Assembly (NCBI RefSeq): GCF_001306115.1 | Contig: NZ_LGCL01000032.1 | Span: 1-64,000 of the forward strand | Direction of reading: 5' to 3' | Origin: Ornatilinea apprima | GTDB taxonomy: Bacteria; Chloroflexota; Anaerolineae; Anaerolineales; Anaerolineaceae | DNA: 64,000 nt | In this document: positions 51,839 to 59,955 of the stretch, piece after piece | How positions within the stretch are numbered: the first letter of the stretch is position 1 | How the letters are laid out: each line of letters begins with the position of its first letter | Made by a program: the position numbers and the translations under genes | The notes under the pieces: generated by a model | Told to the model about the DNA's origin: nothing | The model's input: the letters and a program-made list of their open reading frames with translations, nothing else | Databases searched by the model: none

Positions 51839-53743
51839 ATGCTGCTATCAAATCAAGAAATTAAAGACCGGCTTGAACGCGTTTTACTCAGCGTGGAAAA
51901 ACCTGGCCGCTACGTTGGCGGAGAGTATAATCAGGTCGTCAAGGACTGGGACGCGATTCAAACGCGTGTCGCGCTGCTCTTCCCGGATATTTACGATATT
52001 GGTTTTCCCAACCTGGGGCTGGCTATTCTTTACGAATCACTCAATAACCGCGCAGACACCCTGGCCGAGCGCGCCTTTGTCCCCTGGATTGATATGGAAG
52101 CCGCCATGCGCCGCGCTGGCATTCCCCTCTACAGCCTGGAGACCAAACACCCCCTGGCCGCGTTTGATATTCTCGGCATCACCCTGCCGTACGAGTCGCT
52201 GTACACCAACGCCCTCAACGCCCTCGACCTGGCTGGCATTCCCCTGCACGCCGCTGATCGCGGCCTGGAGCACCCCATCGTGATCGCGGGCGGCCAGTCG
52301 TGCTACAACCCCGAGCCAATGGCGCCCTTTATCGACGCCTTCGTCATCGGCGAGGGCGAAGAGATCATCCATGAGATCGTCGCCGCTCACCAGGCCTGGA
52401 AGGCCAGCCGCGCCCCCCGCGCCGAACTGCTCAGCCGCCTGGCATCCATCTGGGGCGTCTATGTGCCGTCTTTTTACGAGCCGGCTTACAACCCCGACGG
52501 CACCCTCAGCGCGGTGAATCCCATTCACCCCGCTGCGCCCAAGCGCGTGCGCAAGCGCATTGTAGCCAAACTCCCCGAGCCGCCCACCCGCCTGCTGGTG
52601 CCCTCCATCAATATCGTGCATAACCGCGTCTCGGTGGAAATTATGCGCGGCTGCACGCGCGGCTGCCGCTTTTGCCATGCCGGCATGGTCAACCGCCCGG
52701 TGCGCGAGCGCTCGGTGGAAGACATCGTCAATGCCATCCAGAAAGCGGTGGACCAGACCGGGTTTGAAGAAATCGCCCTCCTGTCCCTGTCCTCTTCTGA
52801 CTACACGAAAATTTTTGACCTCGTCCAGCAGGTCAGCCAGCGCTTCAATGCCCGCCACCTCAAAACATCCCTGCCCTCGCTGCGCATCGAATCCTTTTCC
52901 ATCGACTTGATGGAAATGCTAAAAGATGCCCGTTCCGGCGGCTTTACCCTGGCCCCCGAGGCCGCCACCGACCACATGCGCGAGATCATCAACAAGCCCA
53001 TCGCCTCCCAGCAGCTGCTGGACACCGCCCGCGCCATCTACTCGCGCGGCTGGACCACCATCAAGCTTTATTTTATGATCGGGCATCCCTCCGAAACGCT
53101 GGAAGACGTCCAGGCTATTGCCGACTTATGCAAAGCGGTGATTGCTGAAGGCCGCAAAGCGATTGGCCGCCGCGCCAAACTTAACGCCGGGGTCAGCACC
53201 TTTGTGCCCAAACCGCACACCCCTTTCCAGTGGGTTGCCACCGACCGCCCCGAGCAGATCGCCGCCAAGCAGGCCCTTTTGCGCCGCGAGCTGCGCGAGC
53301 CGGGCATCAAACTCAACTGGACCGACCCCAACACCACCCTCTTTGAATCCTGGCTCTCTCGCGGCGACCGCCGCATGTCCGCGGTGGTAGAGCTGGCCTG
53401 GCGCAGCGGCGCGCGCTTTGACGCCTGGGACGAGCATTTCAACTTCGCCACCTGGCAGGCGGCCTTCCAACAGGCCGGCCTCGACCCCGATTTCTATTCC
53501 CACCGCCAGCGCGCCCTTGATGAAACCTTCCCCTGGGATCATATCGACCCCGGTGTGCGAAAGTCATATATTCGCCAGGAATACCAGTGGTCGCTGGAAG
53601 GGAAAACCCGCCCCGACTGCCGCGACCAGTGCTTCGCCTGCGGCATTCTGCCCGTCTTTGCCAATCTGCGGTATGAAACCCCCGGCGACTCGTGGCGCTG
53701 CCCCGAAGTTACTTCCCCTGTCGCTGAGGAGGTGCAATCATGA
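51839..53743 (+). CDS. TIGR03960-family radical SAM protein
   Basis: The 634-residue protein has an N-terminal B12-binding-like Rossmann region (FPDIYDIGFPNLGLAILYE, VIAGGQSCYNPEPMAPFID) followed by the radical SAM core. Its [4Fe-4S] ligands lie in EIMRGCTRGCRFCHAG (C-x3-C-x2-C). LAPEAATDHMREIINK and KLYFMIGHPSE are typical of YgiQ-like/TIGR03960 enzymes. A C-terminal cysteine motif C-R-D-Q-C-F-A-C-G may bind another metal. The reaction is unknown, though fused relatives are considered tRNA/rRNA or cofactor modification enzymes. It overlaps the next gene by 4 bases. Confidence 0.92.
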   Translation: MLLSNQEIKDRLERVLLSVEKPGRYVGGEYNQVVKDWDAIQTRVALLFPDIYDIGFPNLGLAILYESLNNRADTLAERAFVPWIDMEAAMRRAGIPLYSLETKHPLAAFDILGITLPYESLYTNALNALDLAGIPLHAADRGLEHPIVIAGGQSCYNPEPMAPFIDAFVIGEGEEIIHEIVAAHQAWKASRAPRAELLSRLASIWGVYVPSFYEPAYNPDGTLSAVNPIHPAAPKRVRKRIVAKLPEPPTRLLVPSINIVHNRVSVEIMRGCTRGCRFCHAGMVNRPVRERSVEDIVNAIQKAVDQTGFEEIALLSLSSSDYTKIFDLVQQVSQRFNARHLKTSLPSLRIESFSIDLMEMLKDARSGGFTLAPEAATDHMREIINKPIASQQLLDTARAIYSRGWTTIKLYFMIGHPSETLEDVQAIADLCKAVIAEGRKAIGRRAKLNAGVSTFVPKPHTPFQWVATDRPEQIAAKQALLRRELREPGIKLNWTDPNTTLFESWLSRGDRRMSAVVELAWRSGARFDAWDEHFNFATWQAAFQQAGLDPDFYSHRQRALDETFPWDHIDPGVRKSYIRQEYQWSLEGKTRPDCRDQCFACGILPVFANLRYETPGDSWRCPEVTSPVAEEVQS

Positions 53744-54375
53744 TCCGTGTGCGCTTTACTTACGCCAAAACCGAAGACCTGCGCTACACCTCCAACCTCG
53801 ACGTGCACCGCGTGTGGGAGCGCGCCCTGCGCCGCGCCGGCCTGCCTCTCGCCTACAGCCAGGGCTTCAACCCGCAGCCGCGCATTAATCAGGCCTGCCC
53901 CTTGCCGCTCGGTATCACCAGCCAGTGCGAAATCCTCGAAGCCTGGTTGGAAGAAGACCTTCCCCTGGAAGACATCGCCTGCGCCCTCAACCCGGCTTTA
54001 CCTTCCGGTTTCAAACTGCTGCGCACCGACCCAATCGACTTGCAGGCGCCCCGCGTGCAGACTCTGGTGGCCTCCTCCACCTACCGTGCCCTGCTTCTCG
54101 ACCCAGTGGACGAAGCAGCCCTGCGCCAGCGGGCAGCCGAACTGCTCGCCCAGCCCAGCCTGCCCATGAACCGCCGCGGCAAAGACTACGACCTGCGCCC
54201 CCTTATTGAAACCCTCAGCATCGAATCCGGCGCGGATGGAAGGCCCGCCATCCTCATGCGCCTATCCGCCCGCGAAAGCGCCACCGGCCGCCCCGAAGAA
54301 GTGCTCAAAGCCCTCGGCCTCGACCCTTCTCTCGCCCGCCAGGAGCGCGTGGAACTGCACCTCAAAGAAGAATAA
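53740..54375 (+). CDS. TIGR03936 (DUF2344) partner of the radical SAM protein
   Basis: The 211-residue protein begins with the DUF2344 pattern RVRFTYAKTEDLRYTSNLDVHRVWERALRRAGLPLAYSQGFNPQPRI and continues with LPLGITSQCEILE. In many bacteria this domain is fused to the C-terminus of TIGR03960; here it is a separate gene with an ATGA overlap. It probably acts with the radical SAM enzyme; its precise role is not established. The GAGGAGG-like ribosome site lies within the end of the upstream gene. Confidence 0.92.
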   Translation: MIRVRFTYAKTEDLRYTSNLDVHRVWERALRRAGLPLAYSQGFNPQPRINQACPLPLGITSQCEILEAWLEEDLPLEDIACALNPALPSGFKLLRTDPIDLQAPRVQTLVASSTYRALLLDPVDEAALRQRAAELLAQPSLPMNRRGKDYDLRPLIETLSIESGADGRPAILMRLSARESATGRPEEVLKALGLDPSLARQERVELHLKEE

Positions 54376-54497
54376 ACCTCTTTAACACCGCCCTAATCTT
54401 GTAGGTCAGGTTGAGGAAATGGGAATTTCATCAACCTGGCTTTATCCTTTTTACCCACACAAAGTGAATCAACGCACCCTTCGATTGCTTCTGTCGC

Positions 54498-54526
54498 TTT
54501 CCAATTCGCCCGTCTCGTGGTAAAAT
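54498..54526 (+). promoter_or_regulatory. tRNA-Arg promoter
   Basis: TTTCCA and TAAAAT are separated by exactly 17 bases. The -10 ends 13 bases before the mature tRNA 5' end. Confidence 0.6.
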
Positions 54527-54539
54527 CACGCCAGTACCC

Positions 54540-54611
54540 GTCCCCGTAGCTCAGTGGATAGAGCGTCGGCCTCCGGAGCCGAAAGCGGGAGTTCGAGTCT
54601 CCCCGGGGACG
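54540..54611 (+). tRNA. tRNA-Arg (anticodon CCG)
   Basis: Acceptor stem GTCCCCG/CGGGGAC, D arm GCTC-AGTGGATA-GAGC, anticodon stem TCGGC/GCCGA with loop CTCCGGA (anticodon CCG, decoding CGG), a 4-base variable loop and T arm GGGAG-TTCGAGT-CTCCC all fold fully. The discriminator is G and CCA is not encoded. The gene is single, with its own promoter and terminator. Confidence 0.96.
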
Positions 54612-54623
54612 CCTCATCAGCGC

Positions 54624-54660
54624 AAAATCTCCTTCCAGCAGGACAGGGGATTTTTTGTTT
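54624..54660 (+). terminator. Terminator after tRNA-Arg
   Basis: AAAATCTCC pairs with GGGGATTTT (9 bp, one G-T) and continues into a T-rich tail. Confidence 0.7.
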
Positions 54661-54730
54661 CCATCGCACTCATTGCGGGTATTCCAGTACAATAAAGGGA
54701 AAGTAATCAAAGAAAACATCAGCGGAAATT

Positions 54731-55522
54731 ATGCCCTCCAGCTACCCTGTCCCTCAAACCCAACCCTTTCTGCTGCCCGGCGGCAGCACCGGCGTCATCC
54801 TCGTCCACGGTTTCACCAGCACCCCCAAAGAGATGTCCCGCCTCGGCGCGTACCTCAACCAGCAGGGCTTCACCGTCATCGCGCCGCGTCTGCCCGGCCA
54901 CGCCCTCACCATTCAAGACATGCCCCGCACCCGCTACCAGGACTGGTATAACGCGCTGGAAGACGCCTACCAGCTTCTGCGTCCCCACTGCGCCCAAATG
55001 GCCATTGTCGGCGTTTCGATGGGCGGCGCGCTGAGCCTGCTCTTTGCCGCCAACCATCCTTTCGATGCCCTGGTGACCCTCTCGGCCCCCTACGACCTGG
55101 CCGATTCACCCCGCCTGCGTAAGATTTTGCCCCTGCTGCGCCTGCTCAGCCGCGTCAAGCCCTTTCTCAAAAAGCCCAAAGGCGGCCACTGGTTCAACCC
55201 CGAAGCCGGCCGCGAGCATTACAGCTACCGCTATAACCCCACCCGCTCGGCCGTGGAACTGCTGCTCATGCTGAGTGAAATGCAAGCCGCTCTGCCGCGC
55301 GTAACCGCCCCGGCCCTGCTCATTCACTCGCTGGATGACGGCTATGTACACCCCGCCAATCTGCTGCCCCTCTTTGCCCTGCTGGGCAGCCCGCAGAAAG
55401 ACATGCGCTTTATTCAAGGCTCCAGCCACTGCGTTACCATCGATGGCGACCGGCAGGCGCTCTACGAACAGATTGGCGCGTTCCTCACCGCGCGCTGCGC
55501 ATCAACTCCGCCTGCCCAATAA
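54731..55522 (+). CDS. Carboxylesterase-type alpha/beta hydrolase
   Basis: The 263-residue protein resembles Est30/monoacylglycerol-lipase-type esterases: VILVHGFTSTPKEM oxyanion region, nucleophile elbow GVSMGG, acid in LIHSLDDGYV and His in GSSHCVTIDGDR. It acts on medium-chain esters in characterised homologues. A central cap segment (FLKKPKGGHWFNPEAG) is family-specific. The ribosome site is weak. It is convergent with the cupin gene. Confidence 0.88.
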   Translation: MPSSYPVPQTQPFLLPGGSTGVILVHGFTSTPKEMSRLGAYLNQQGFTVIAPRLPGHALTIQDMPRTRYQDWYNALEDAYQLLRPHCAQMAIVGVSMGGALSLLFAANHPFDALVTLSAPYDLADSPRLRKILPLLRLLSRVKPFLKKPKGGHWFNPEAGREHYSYRYNPTRSAVELLLMLSEMQAALPRVTAPALLIHSLDDGYVHPANLLPLFALLGSPQKDMRFIQGSSHCVTIDGDRQALYEQIGAFLTARCASTPPAQ

Positions 55523-55553
55523 AAAAAGGCTCAGGCTGAAACCAACCTGAGCA
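55521..55553 (-). terminator. Terminator after the cupin gene
   Basis: On the minus strand GCTCAGG pairs with CCTGAGC across a 10-base loop, followed by a run of seven T. Confidence 0.8.
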
Positions 55554-55581
55554 AATCCCATACGAATGCTTCCCGTTTTGC

Positions 55582-55950
55582 TTATTTGGGCAGCAGCTTT
55601 TTCACCGGGATGCCGCACAAGAATTTGAAGACAGTGCTGCCCGCGTTGCGGTACTGGTGATCGGCATTCGGCGGCATAAAGACCACATCACCCGCTTTCA
55701 GGTCGTGCCAGACCCCATCCATCAGCACCTGGCCTTCTCCCTCCACCACAAAATTTTCATGCTCATAAGGGTGCGAATGGTGCGGCGAATGGCCGCCCGG
55801 AGCCAGCTCAATCATCCGCAGCGCGTAGGTCGGCGCGCCGTCGTGGTCGTCATCAATCAGCCAGCGAATGGTCGCGCCCGGTGCCACGTCGCCCATGCTC
55901 TGCCCTTCCACCTTTGAATAATGAATGACTTTTCCTTTTGCTTCTGTCAT
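55582..55950 (-). CDS. Single-domain cupin protein
   Basis: The 122-residue protein has cupin motif 1 (GGHSPHHSHPYEHENFVVEG, three His and one Glu for metal) and motif 2 (AGDVVFMPPNADHQYRN). Such small cupins bind a divalent metal and are enzymes or sensors of sugars and small acids; the activity here is unknown. ATG 55950 is favoured by the AGAGG site at 7 bases; a GTG one codon upstream is possible. Transcribed alone. Confidence 0.88.
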   Translation of the reverse strand: MTEAKGKVIHYSKVEGQSMGDVAPGATIRWLIDDDHDGAPTYALRMIELAPGGHSPHHSHPYEHENFVVEGEGQVLMDGVWHDLKAGDVVFMPPNADHQYRNAGSTVFKFLCGIPVKKLLPK

Positions 55951-56111
55951 CACATAGCCTCTTTTTCCAATTTTTTTATCATTGTACCGGATTCCTGGTG
56001 ATTCTTATCTATTTCTTGTACAACGCTAATACCGCGTAGATGAAAAATTCATAAAATTGTGGTCTAATAGGATTAAATTGTGAAATTGACTGCACTTTAG
56101 GAGAAACAAAA

Positions 56112-56822
56112 ATGGTCCCCATGTTTGGTGGTTACGGTCTTTACATTCTCTTCAGCCTGCCAGCCCTTCTTTTAGGCATGTGGGCGCAGGCCAAAGTCCG
56201 CTCCGCCTTTTCCAAGTACTCGCGTGTGCGCAGCAATGTCGGCATGAGCGGAGCTGAAGTAGCCCGCGCCATGCTCGATTCAAACGGCCTGCAAAATGTG
56301 CGCGTCGAAGAAACCCGCGGCATGCTCAGCGACCACTACGACCCGACCTCGCGCACGTTGCGCCTCAGCTCCGATGTTTACCGCTCTAACAGCATCGCTG
56401 CCGCCGGAGTGGCCGCCCACGAAGCCGGGCACGCCTTGCAGCACAAGCAGGGTTACTTCTTCCTGCAGTTCCGCTCGCTCATGGTCCCCACTGTGCAGCT
56501 CGGCAGTTGGCTGGGACCGATCATCTTCATGATTGGCATGTTTATCCAGTCCACCCTGGGCACGCAGATCGCTACCTTCGGTCTGATTCTCTTCGCCGCT
56601 ACCGCTGTTTTTGCCTTTATTACTCTGCCGGTAGAATTTGACGCCACCAAGCGCGCCAAAGCCTGGCTCTCCACCAGCGGCGTGCTGTACCAATCGGAGA
56701 TGACCGGCATCAACAGCGTGTTGGACGCGGCCGCTCTCACTTATGTAGCCGGCGCGGTTCAGGCGGTTTCAACCATCTTGTATTACCTCTTTTTACTCTC
56801 TGGCCGTCGCAGCCGCCGCTAA
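56112..56822 (+). CDS. YugP-type membrane zinc metallopeptidase
   Basis: The 236-residue protein has a helix at the N-terminus and three near the C-terminus. The zinc motif HEAGH (in VAAHEAGHALQHKQGY) follows the conserved LDSNGLQNVRVEETRGMLSDHYDP and precedes FDATKRAKAWL. These are the features of the YugP (DUF2268-independent, peptidase M-like) family. Substrates are unknown. TAGGAGA precedes the ATG. A strong terminator follows immediately after the stop. Confidence 0.92.
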   Translation: MVPMFGGYGLYILFSLPALLLGMWAQAKVRSAFSKYSRVRSNVGMSGAEVARAMLDSNGLQNVRVEETRGMLSDHYDPTSRTLRLSSDVYRSNSIAAAGVAAHEAGHALQHKQGYFFLQFRSLMVPTVQLGSWLGPIIFMIGMFIQSTLGTQIATFGLILFAATAVFAFITLPVEFDATKRAKAWLSTSGVLYQSEMTGINSVLDAAALTYVAGAVQAVSTILYYLFLLSGRRSRR

Positions 56823-56838
56823 ACCATGCGCACCCTCG

Positions 56839-56876
56839 AACCGGGTTTGAGACTGCTCAAATCCGGTTCTTTTCTG
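56839..56876 (+). terminator. Terminator after the zinc peptidase gene
   Basis: GAACCGGGTTTGAG and CTCAAATCCGGTTC form a 14-base stem with one G-T pair and an ACTG loop, followed by TTTTCTG. It lies between the stop of the peptidase gene and the ATG of the next gene, which argues against any earlier start for the latter. Confidence 0.88.
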
Positions 56877-56891
56877 TTCACCGGATCGCTC

Positions 56892-59147
56892 ATGAAAAAA
56901 CACCACCACACTCTGAAAATTGTTCCGGTTTTTCTGGTTGTCTTGATCCTGCTTTCCGCCTGCGCGATCCCAGCATCTGCGCCGCAGCCCGCCGCCGGCG
57001 AAGACAACGCCAGCGCGCTTCTGCGTCTCGACCCGCCCGACGCCGCCCCGGGTGAGCCAGACCTGGCCGCTCTTTCCGCCCGCCTGCAACCCAATTCACT
57101 CACCGTGCGATTGGATCTCCTGGAGCAGCCCCAGGTCGAGTTTTCCACAGAGCTTCACCTACAAACCCCCGCCGCGCGGGTAACCATTCTCATCGCCCCC
57201 GATCTCTCAGTGTCCATCCAACCGGCTGATTCTAATTTGCTTCACGCAGCCAACGCCCAATGGGTCACCAGTACCGGTCTGGAAGTCCAACTCAATTCGC
57301 CCAAACCTCTTCCCGCGGACACGGAGGTATCCATTACGCTGCGCGACCCGGTCAGCGGGCAAGGATTGGATGAAATTGTCCCCACTGCGCTTTCCGCGCC
57401 CGCGCCCGCCCCCGCCCAGGTCGCTCTCATCTTCTGGAATGTGATGCCCGCCAGCACGCCCGCCCAGGCGCTCCGCCGTTGGGATGGCGCACACACCGGC
57501 CCGGTTGGGCAGCGCCACGGCCTCAAACACCTGCTCAATGCTGCCAGCCAGGCAGGTCTGCCCATCACCCTGCTGGACGCCCTCACACCCCAGGCGCTGG
57601 CCGCGTTGGAGCTTCTTGGTCAGGTGGATACCCTGCGCGGCCTGCAGCAACAGGGTTTGGTTGCTTTTGCTCAACCTTCCTGGGGAGACCCGGCCGCCTG
57701 CCAGATAGCCCTTCAACTCAGCCAATCCGCCGCCGGGGACTATGGCCTTTCAGCCGCGCCAGGTGTCGTTTCTGGCCCGCTGACCGCGGAGTGCCTCACA
57801 AACCCAGCGGACTTTTCTTTTGCCTGGCTGGGCCAGTCCGCTCAAACTGTCCAGACCTTTCAGAGCGTCAGCTTGCTTCCGTTGCCTTACCCTCCCTACG
57901 ATTCTTCCGCGGCCAAAGAGTTTGCCTTTACCCAGGTGGACGGAAAACGCCTTTCGGGTGCCATCCTGCGCCAGTTGCTGCAAAACGCCCTCAGCGCAGA
58001 CCCGCGCCGCGTGCTGGTTTTAGGCGGCAGCCTGCCCGAGAGCCTCTTTGCCGAGCAATCCATCGCCACGCAGTTGATGCAGTCCATCGAGGACCTGCCC
58101 TGGGTGCGCGTGCTTTCGCTGGAAGAATTGCGGCAAATCCCTGCCGGCCAGGCGGCTGAGCTGCCCCAGGGCTGTGCGGATCTCTTTTGCTCACCCAATT
58201 CCGCCAACCTGCGCGCTTACACCCCGGCTGGTCAGCCCGCCGAGATGTCTCTGGCCGAAACTCAATCCCGTCTGCGCGAGGCATTGCAATCGCTGCCTGC
58301 CTCAAACCCCTTCACGCGTGAAACCTGGCGCGCTTACCTCACCCTCACCCAGCCCGCTTCCTCTCCCGAAAGAGCCCAGCTCCAGGCGAACTACCTCGGC
58401 CAATTGGGGTATCCGCTCTACGCCCTGCTCTGGGCGCGCCAGCCCACCCCCATCGCCCGCTGTGACATCGATCTCGATTGGGATGCCGAAGCCGAATGTG
58501 TGCTTGCCAACCAGTCCACCCTGGCCATCTTCGAGCACCGCGGCGCCGCTTTGGTCGGCCTGTACACCCTTGAAAGCCAGTCGCTCACCCGTTGGATCGC
58601 TCCATCTTCCACCCTCGCACTAGGCCTGGGGGATTCCTCCGAATGGAATCTCACCACGGGAGCTTTCAGCGATCCCGGCACCCTCCCGGGAGCTTTTACC
58701 CTTGCCCAAGACACGCGTGTATACTCATCCCAAATCACCGCCAACAGGCTCATCTTCAACCTCCCCGATTCCGCGGATGCAAAAGTCTTCGAACTGGACG
58801 ATGATGGCAGCCTGATCTTTACCTGGGCGGGAGAATCCAATCAGAACATGGATATACCTTTGATCCCTCCACGGGCTTCCACACTGTCGCCAGCCTGGGT
58901 GCAATCGGTCTCACTTCAGCAAGAACCGGATTCCATACGGCTGAATTCCGGCACGCCGGTTACGCTCACCCTAAACCATGCGGAGATGATTGACACAGTA
59001 TCATTTCTGGATACACTGAAATACATTCAAAAGCCCGAGGATGCCAACCAGGTATTTGATGAAGGGCATTTTCTTCCCTTCCCGCTGGTCCATTTCCTGG
59101 TTCAGGTGCAACCAGGGGCGACGATCCGGCTTTGGGTGGAAAAATGA
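56892..59147 (+). CDS. Large lipoprotein of unknown function
   Basis: The 751-residue protein has a basic N-terminus, a hydrophobic signal and a lipobox L-L-S-A-C (Cys24). Residues about 80-170 form beta strands. The middle portion (about 180-450) has VALIFWNVMPASTPAQALRRWDGAHTGP and LPITLLDALTPQALAALELLG and looks like a TIM-barrel or deacetylase-like hydrolase domain without clear catalytic signature. The end (about 560-750) is beta-rich. I do not recognise the family. The start was set after the terminator of the previous gene. High GC and a Pro/Ala bias match the neighbouring genes. Confidence 0.75.
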   Translation: MKKHHHTLKIVPVFLVVLILLSACAIPASAPQPAAGEDNASALLRLDPPDAAPGEPDLAALSARLQPNSLTVRLDLLEQPQVEFSTELHLQTPAARVTILIAPDLSVSIQPADSNLLHAANAQWVTSTGLEVQLNSPKPLPADTEVSITLRDPVSGQGLDEIVPTALSAPAPAPAQVALIFWNVMPASTPAQALRRWDGAHTGPVGQRHGLKHLLNAASQAGLPITLLDALTPQALAALELLGQVDTLRGLQQQGLVAFAQPSWGDPAACQIALQLSQSAAGDYGLSAAPGVVSGPLTAECLTNPADFSFAWLGQSAQTVQTFQSVSLLPLPYPPYDSSAAKEFAFTQVDGKRLSGAILRQLLQNALSADPRRVLVLGGSLPESLFAEQSIATQLMQSIEDLPWVRVLSLEELRQIPAGQAAELPQGCADLFCSPNSANLRAYTPAGQPAEMSLAETQSRLREALQSLPASNPFTRETWRAYLTLTQPASSPERAQLQANYLGQLGYPLYALLWARQPTPIARCDIDLDWDAEAECVLANQSTLAIFEHRGAALVGLYTLESQSLTRWIAPSSTLALGLGDSSEWNLTTGAFSDPGTLPGAFTLAQDTRVYSSQITANRLIFNLPDSADAKVFELDDDGSLIFTWAGESNQNMDIPLIPPRASTLSPAWVQSVSLQQEPDSIRLNSGTPVTLTLNHAEMIDTVSFLDTLKYIQKPEDANQVFDEGHFLPFPLVHFLVQVQPGATIRLWVEK

Positions 59148-59159
59148 CAAACCAAAGGA

Positions 59160-59177
59160 TTGCACTATTTTTCACAA
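59160..59177 (+). promoter_or_regulatory. Candidate Rex operator upstream of rex
   Basis: The 18-base site TTGCACTATTTTTCACAA has the Rex consensus layout TTGTGA-n6-TCACAA: the right half is perfect and the left half keeps TTG. It overlaps a -35-like TTGCAC whose -10 (TATTAA) lies 16 bases on, as expected for autorepression. Confidence 0.55.
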
Positions 59178-59271
59178 TTTATATTAAAATAATGGAAATG
59201 GAAAATACATATCGTTGAATGTATTTCTTCCGGCTTCTACTGGAATTTCATAATTGAAGAAAGATACGAAC

Positions 59272-59895
59272 ATGAATAAAGTAGATATTCCTGCCATTAT
59301 TGTTGCTCGGTTGCCTATATACCTCGAAACTCTCGAGCTGATGTACAAAGAAGGAATTTACAAAACTTCATCGCGCGAGTTGGGGGATCGCATCGGCATC
59401 ACTGCCGCCCAAATTCGCAAAGACCTCTCCCAGTTCGGAGAATTTGGTAAACAAGGCACCGGCTACTCCATCCCCAACCTGGTGGCAGAATTACGCAAAA
59501 TTTTGCATGTTGATAAGATTTGGGACGTGGCGTTGGTCGGTACGGGTAACCTGGGCACAGCCATTGCCCGCTACCCGGAATTTAACCATCGTGGTTTCAG
59601 AATCGTGATGTGCTTTGACTCCGACCCCGCTTTAATCGGCACAAAGGTCGGCGATATTACCATCGAAGACAGCGCCACCATGATAGAACGCATCCGCGAA
59701 GCGAATATAAAAATCGCCATGCTCACCGTGCCGGGCTCCATTGCCCAGCAAGTCGCAGATGACCTGGTCAAAGCCGGTGTTACCGCTATTCTTAACTATG
59801 CGCCCGTGGCCCTCAACATGCCGCCCGATATTATCCACGTCCAGCATATCGATCCTATCCTGCAACTCCAACAAATGACCTACTACATGGATTAG
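59272..59895 (+). CDS. rex: Redox-sensing transcriptional repressor Rex
   Basis: Rex binds DNA when the NADH/NAD ratio is low and releases it on NADH binding, controlling fermentation and respiration genes. The 207-residue protein has an N-terminal winged helix (SSRELGDRIGITAAQIRKDLSQFGEFGKQGTGY) and a C-terminal Rossmann domain with VGTGNLGTAIA and the conserved NYAPVAL. ATG 59272 was chosen; a TTG 18 bases upstream is possible. A candidate operator lies about 95 bases upstream, which suggests autoregulation. Confidence 0.95.
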   Translation: MNKVDIPAIIVARLPIYLETLELMYKEGIYKTSSRELGDRIGITAAQIRKDLSQFGEFGKQGTGYSIPNLVAELRKILHVDKIWDVALVGTGNLGTAIARYPEFNHRGFRIVMCFDSDPALIGTKVGDITIEDSATMIERIREANIKIAMLTVPGSIAQQVADDLVKAGVTAILNYAPVALNMPPDIIHVQHIDPILQLQQMTYYMD

Positions 59896-59910
59896 ATCAT
59901 CACACGAATC

Positions 59911-59935
59911 AAAAAGGCGAGCCAATAGCTCGCCT
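59911..59935 (-). terminator. Terminator between rex and mreB
   Basis: AGGCGAGC/GCTCGCCT with loop CAATA. The five A on its left give a T-run on the minus strand, so it serves mreB best; the plus-strand tail ATTGTTT may also stop rex transcription. Confidence 0.8.
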
Positions 59936-59955
59936 CATTGTTTAATCAAACCTGC

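Noticed and set aside
54393-54719. 108-codon minus-strand open frame
   Set aside because: Runs through the antisense of tRNA-Arg, its promoter and its terminator.
56078-56095. Second Rex-like site before the zinc peptidase gene
   Set aside because: Only the left half TTGTGAA matches; the right half shows no TCACAA.
56826-56891. Earlier start for the large lipoprotein
   Set aside because: A 14-base terminator stem lies inside this stretch, and the signal peptide begins only at the later ATG.
57479-58159. 226-codon plus-strand open frame
   Set aside because: Out-of-frame shadow inside the large lipoprotein gene; Arg/Pro-rich and without a ribosome site.
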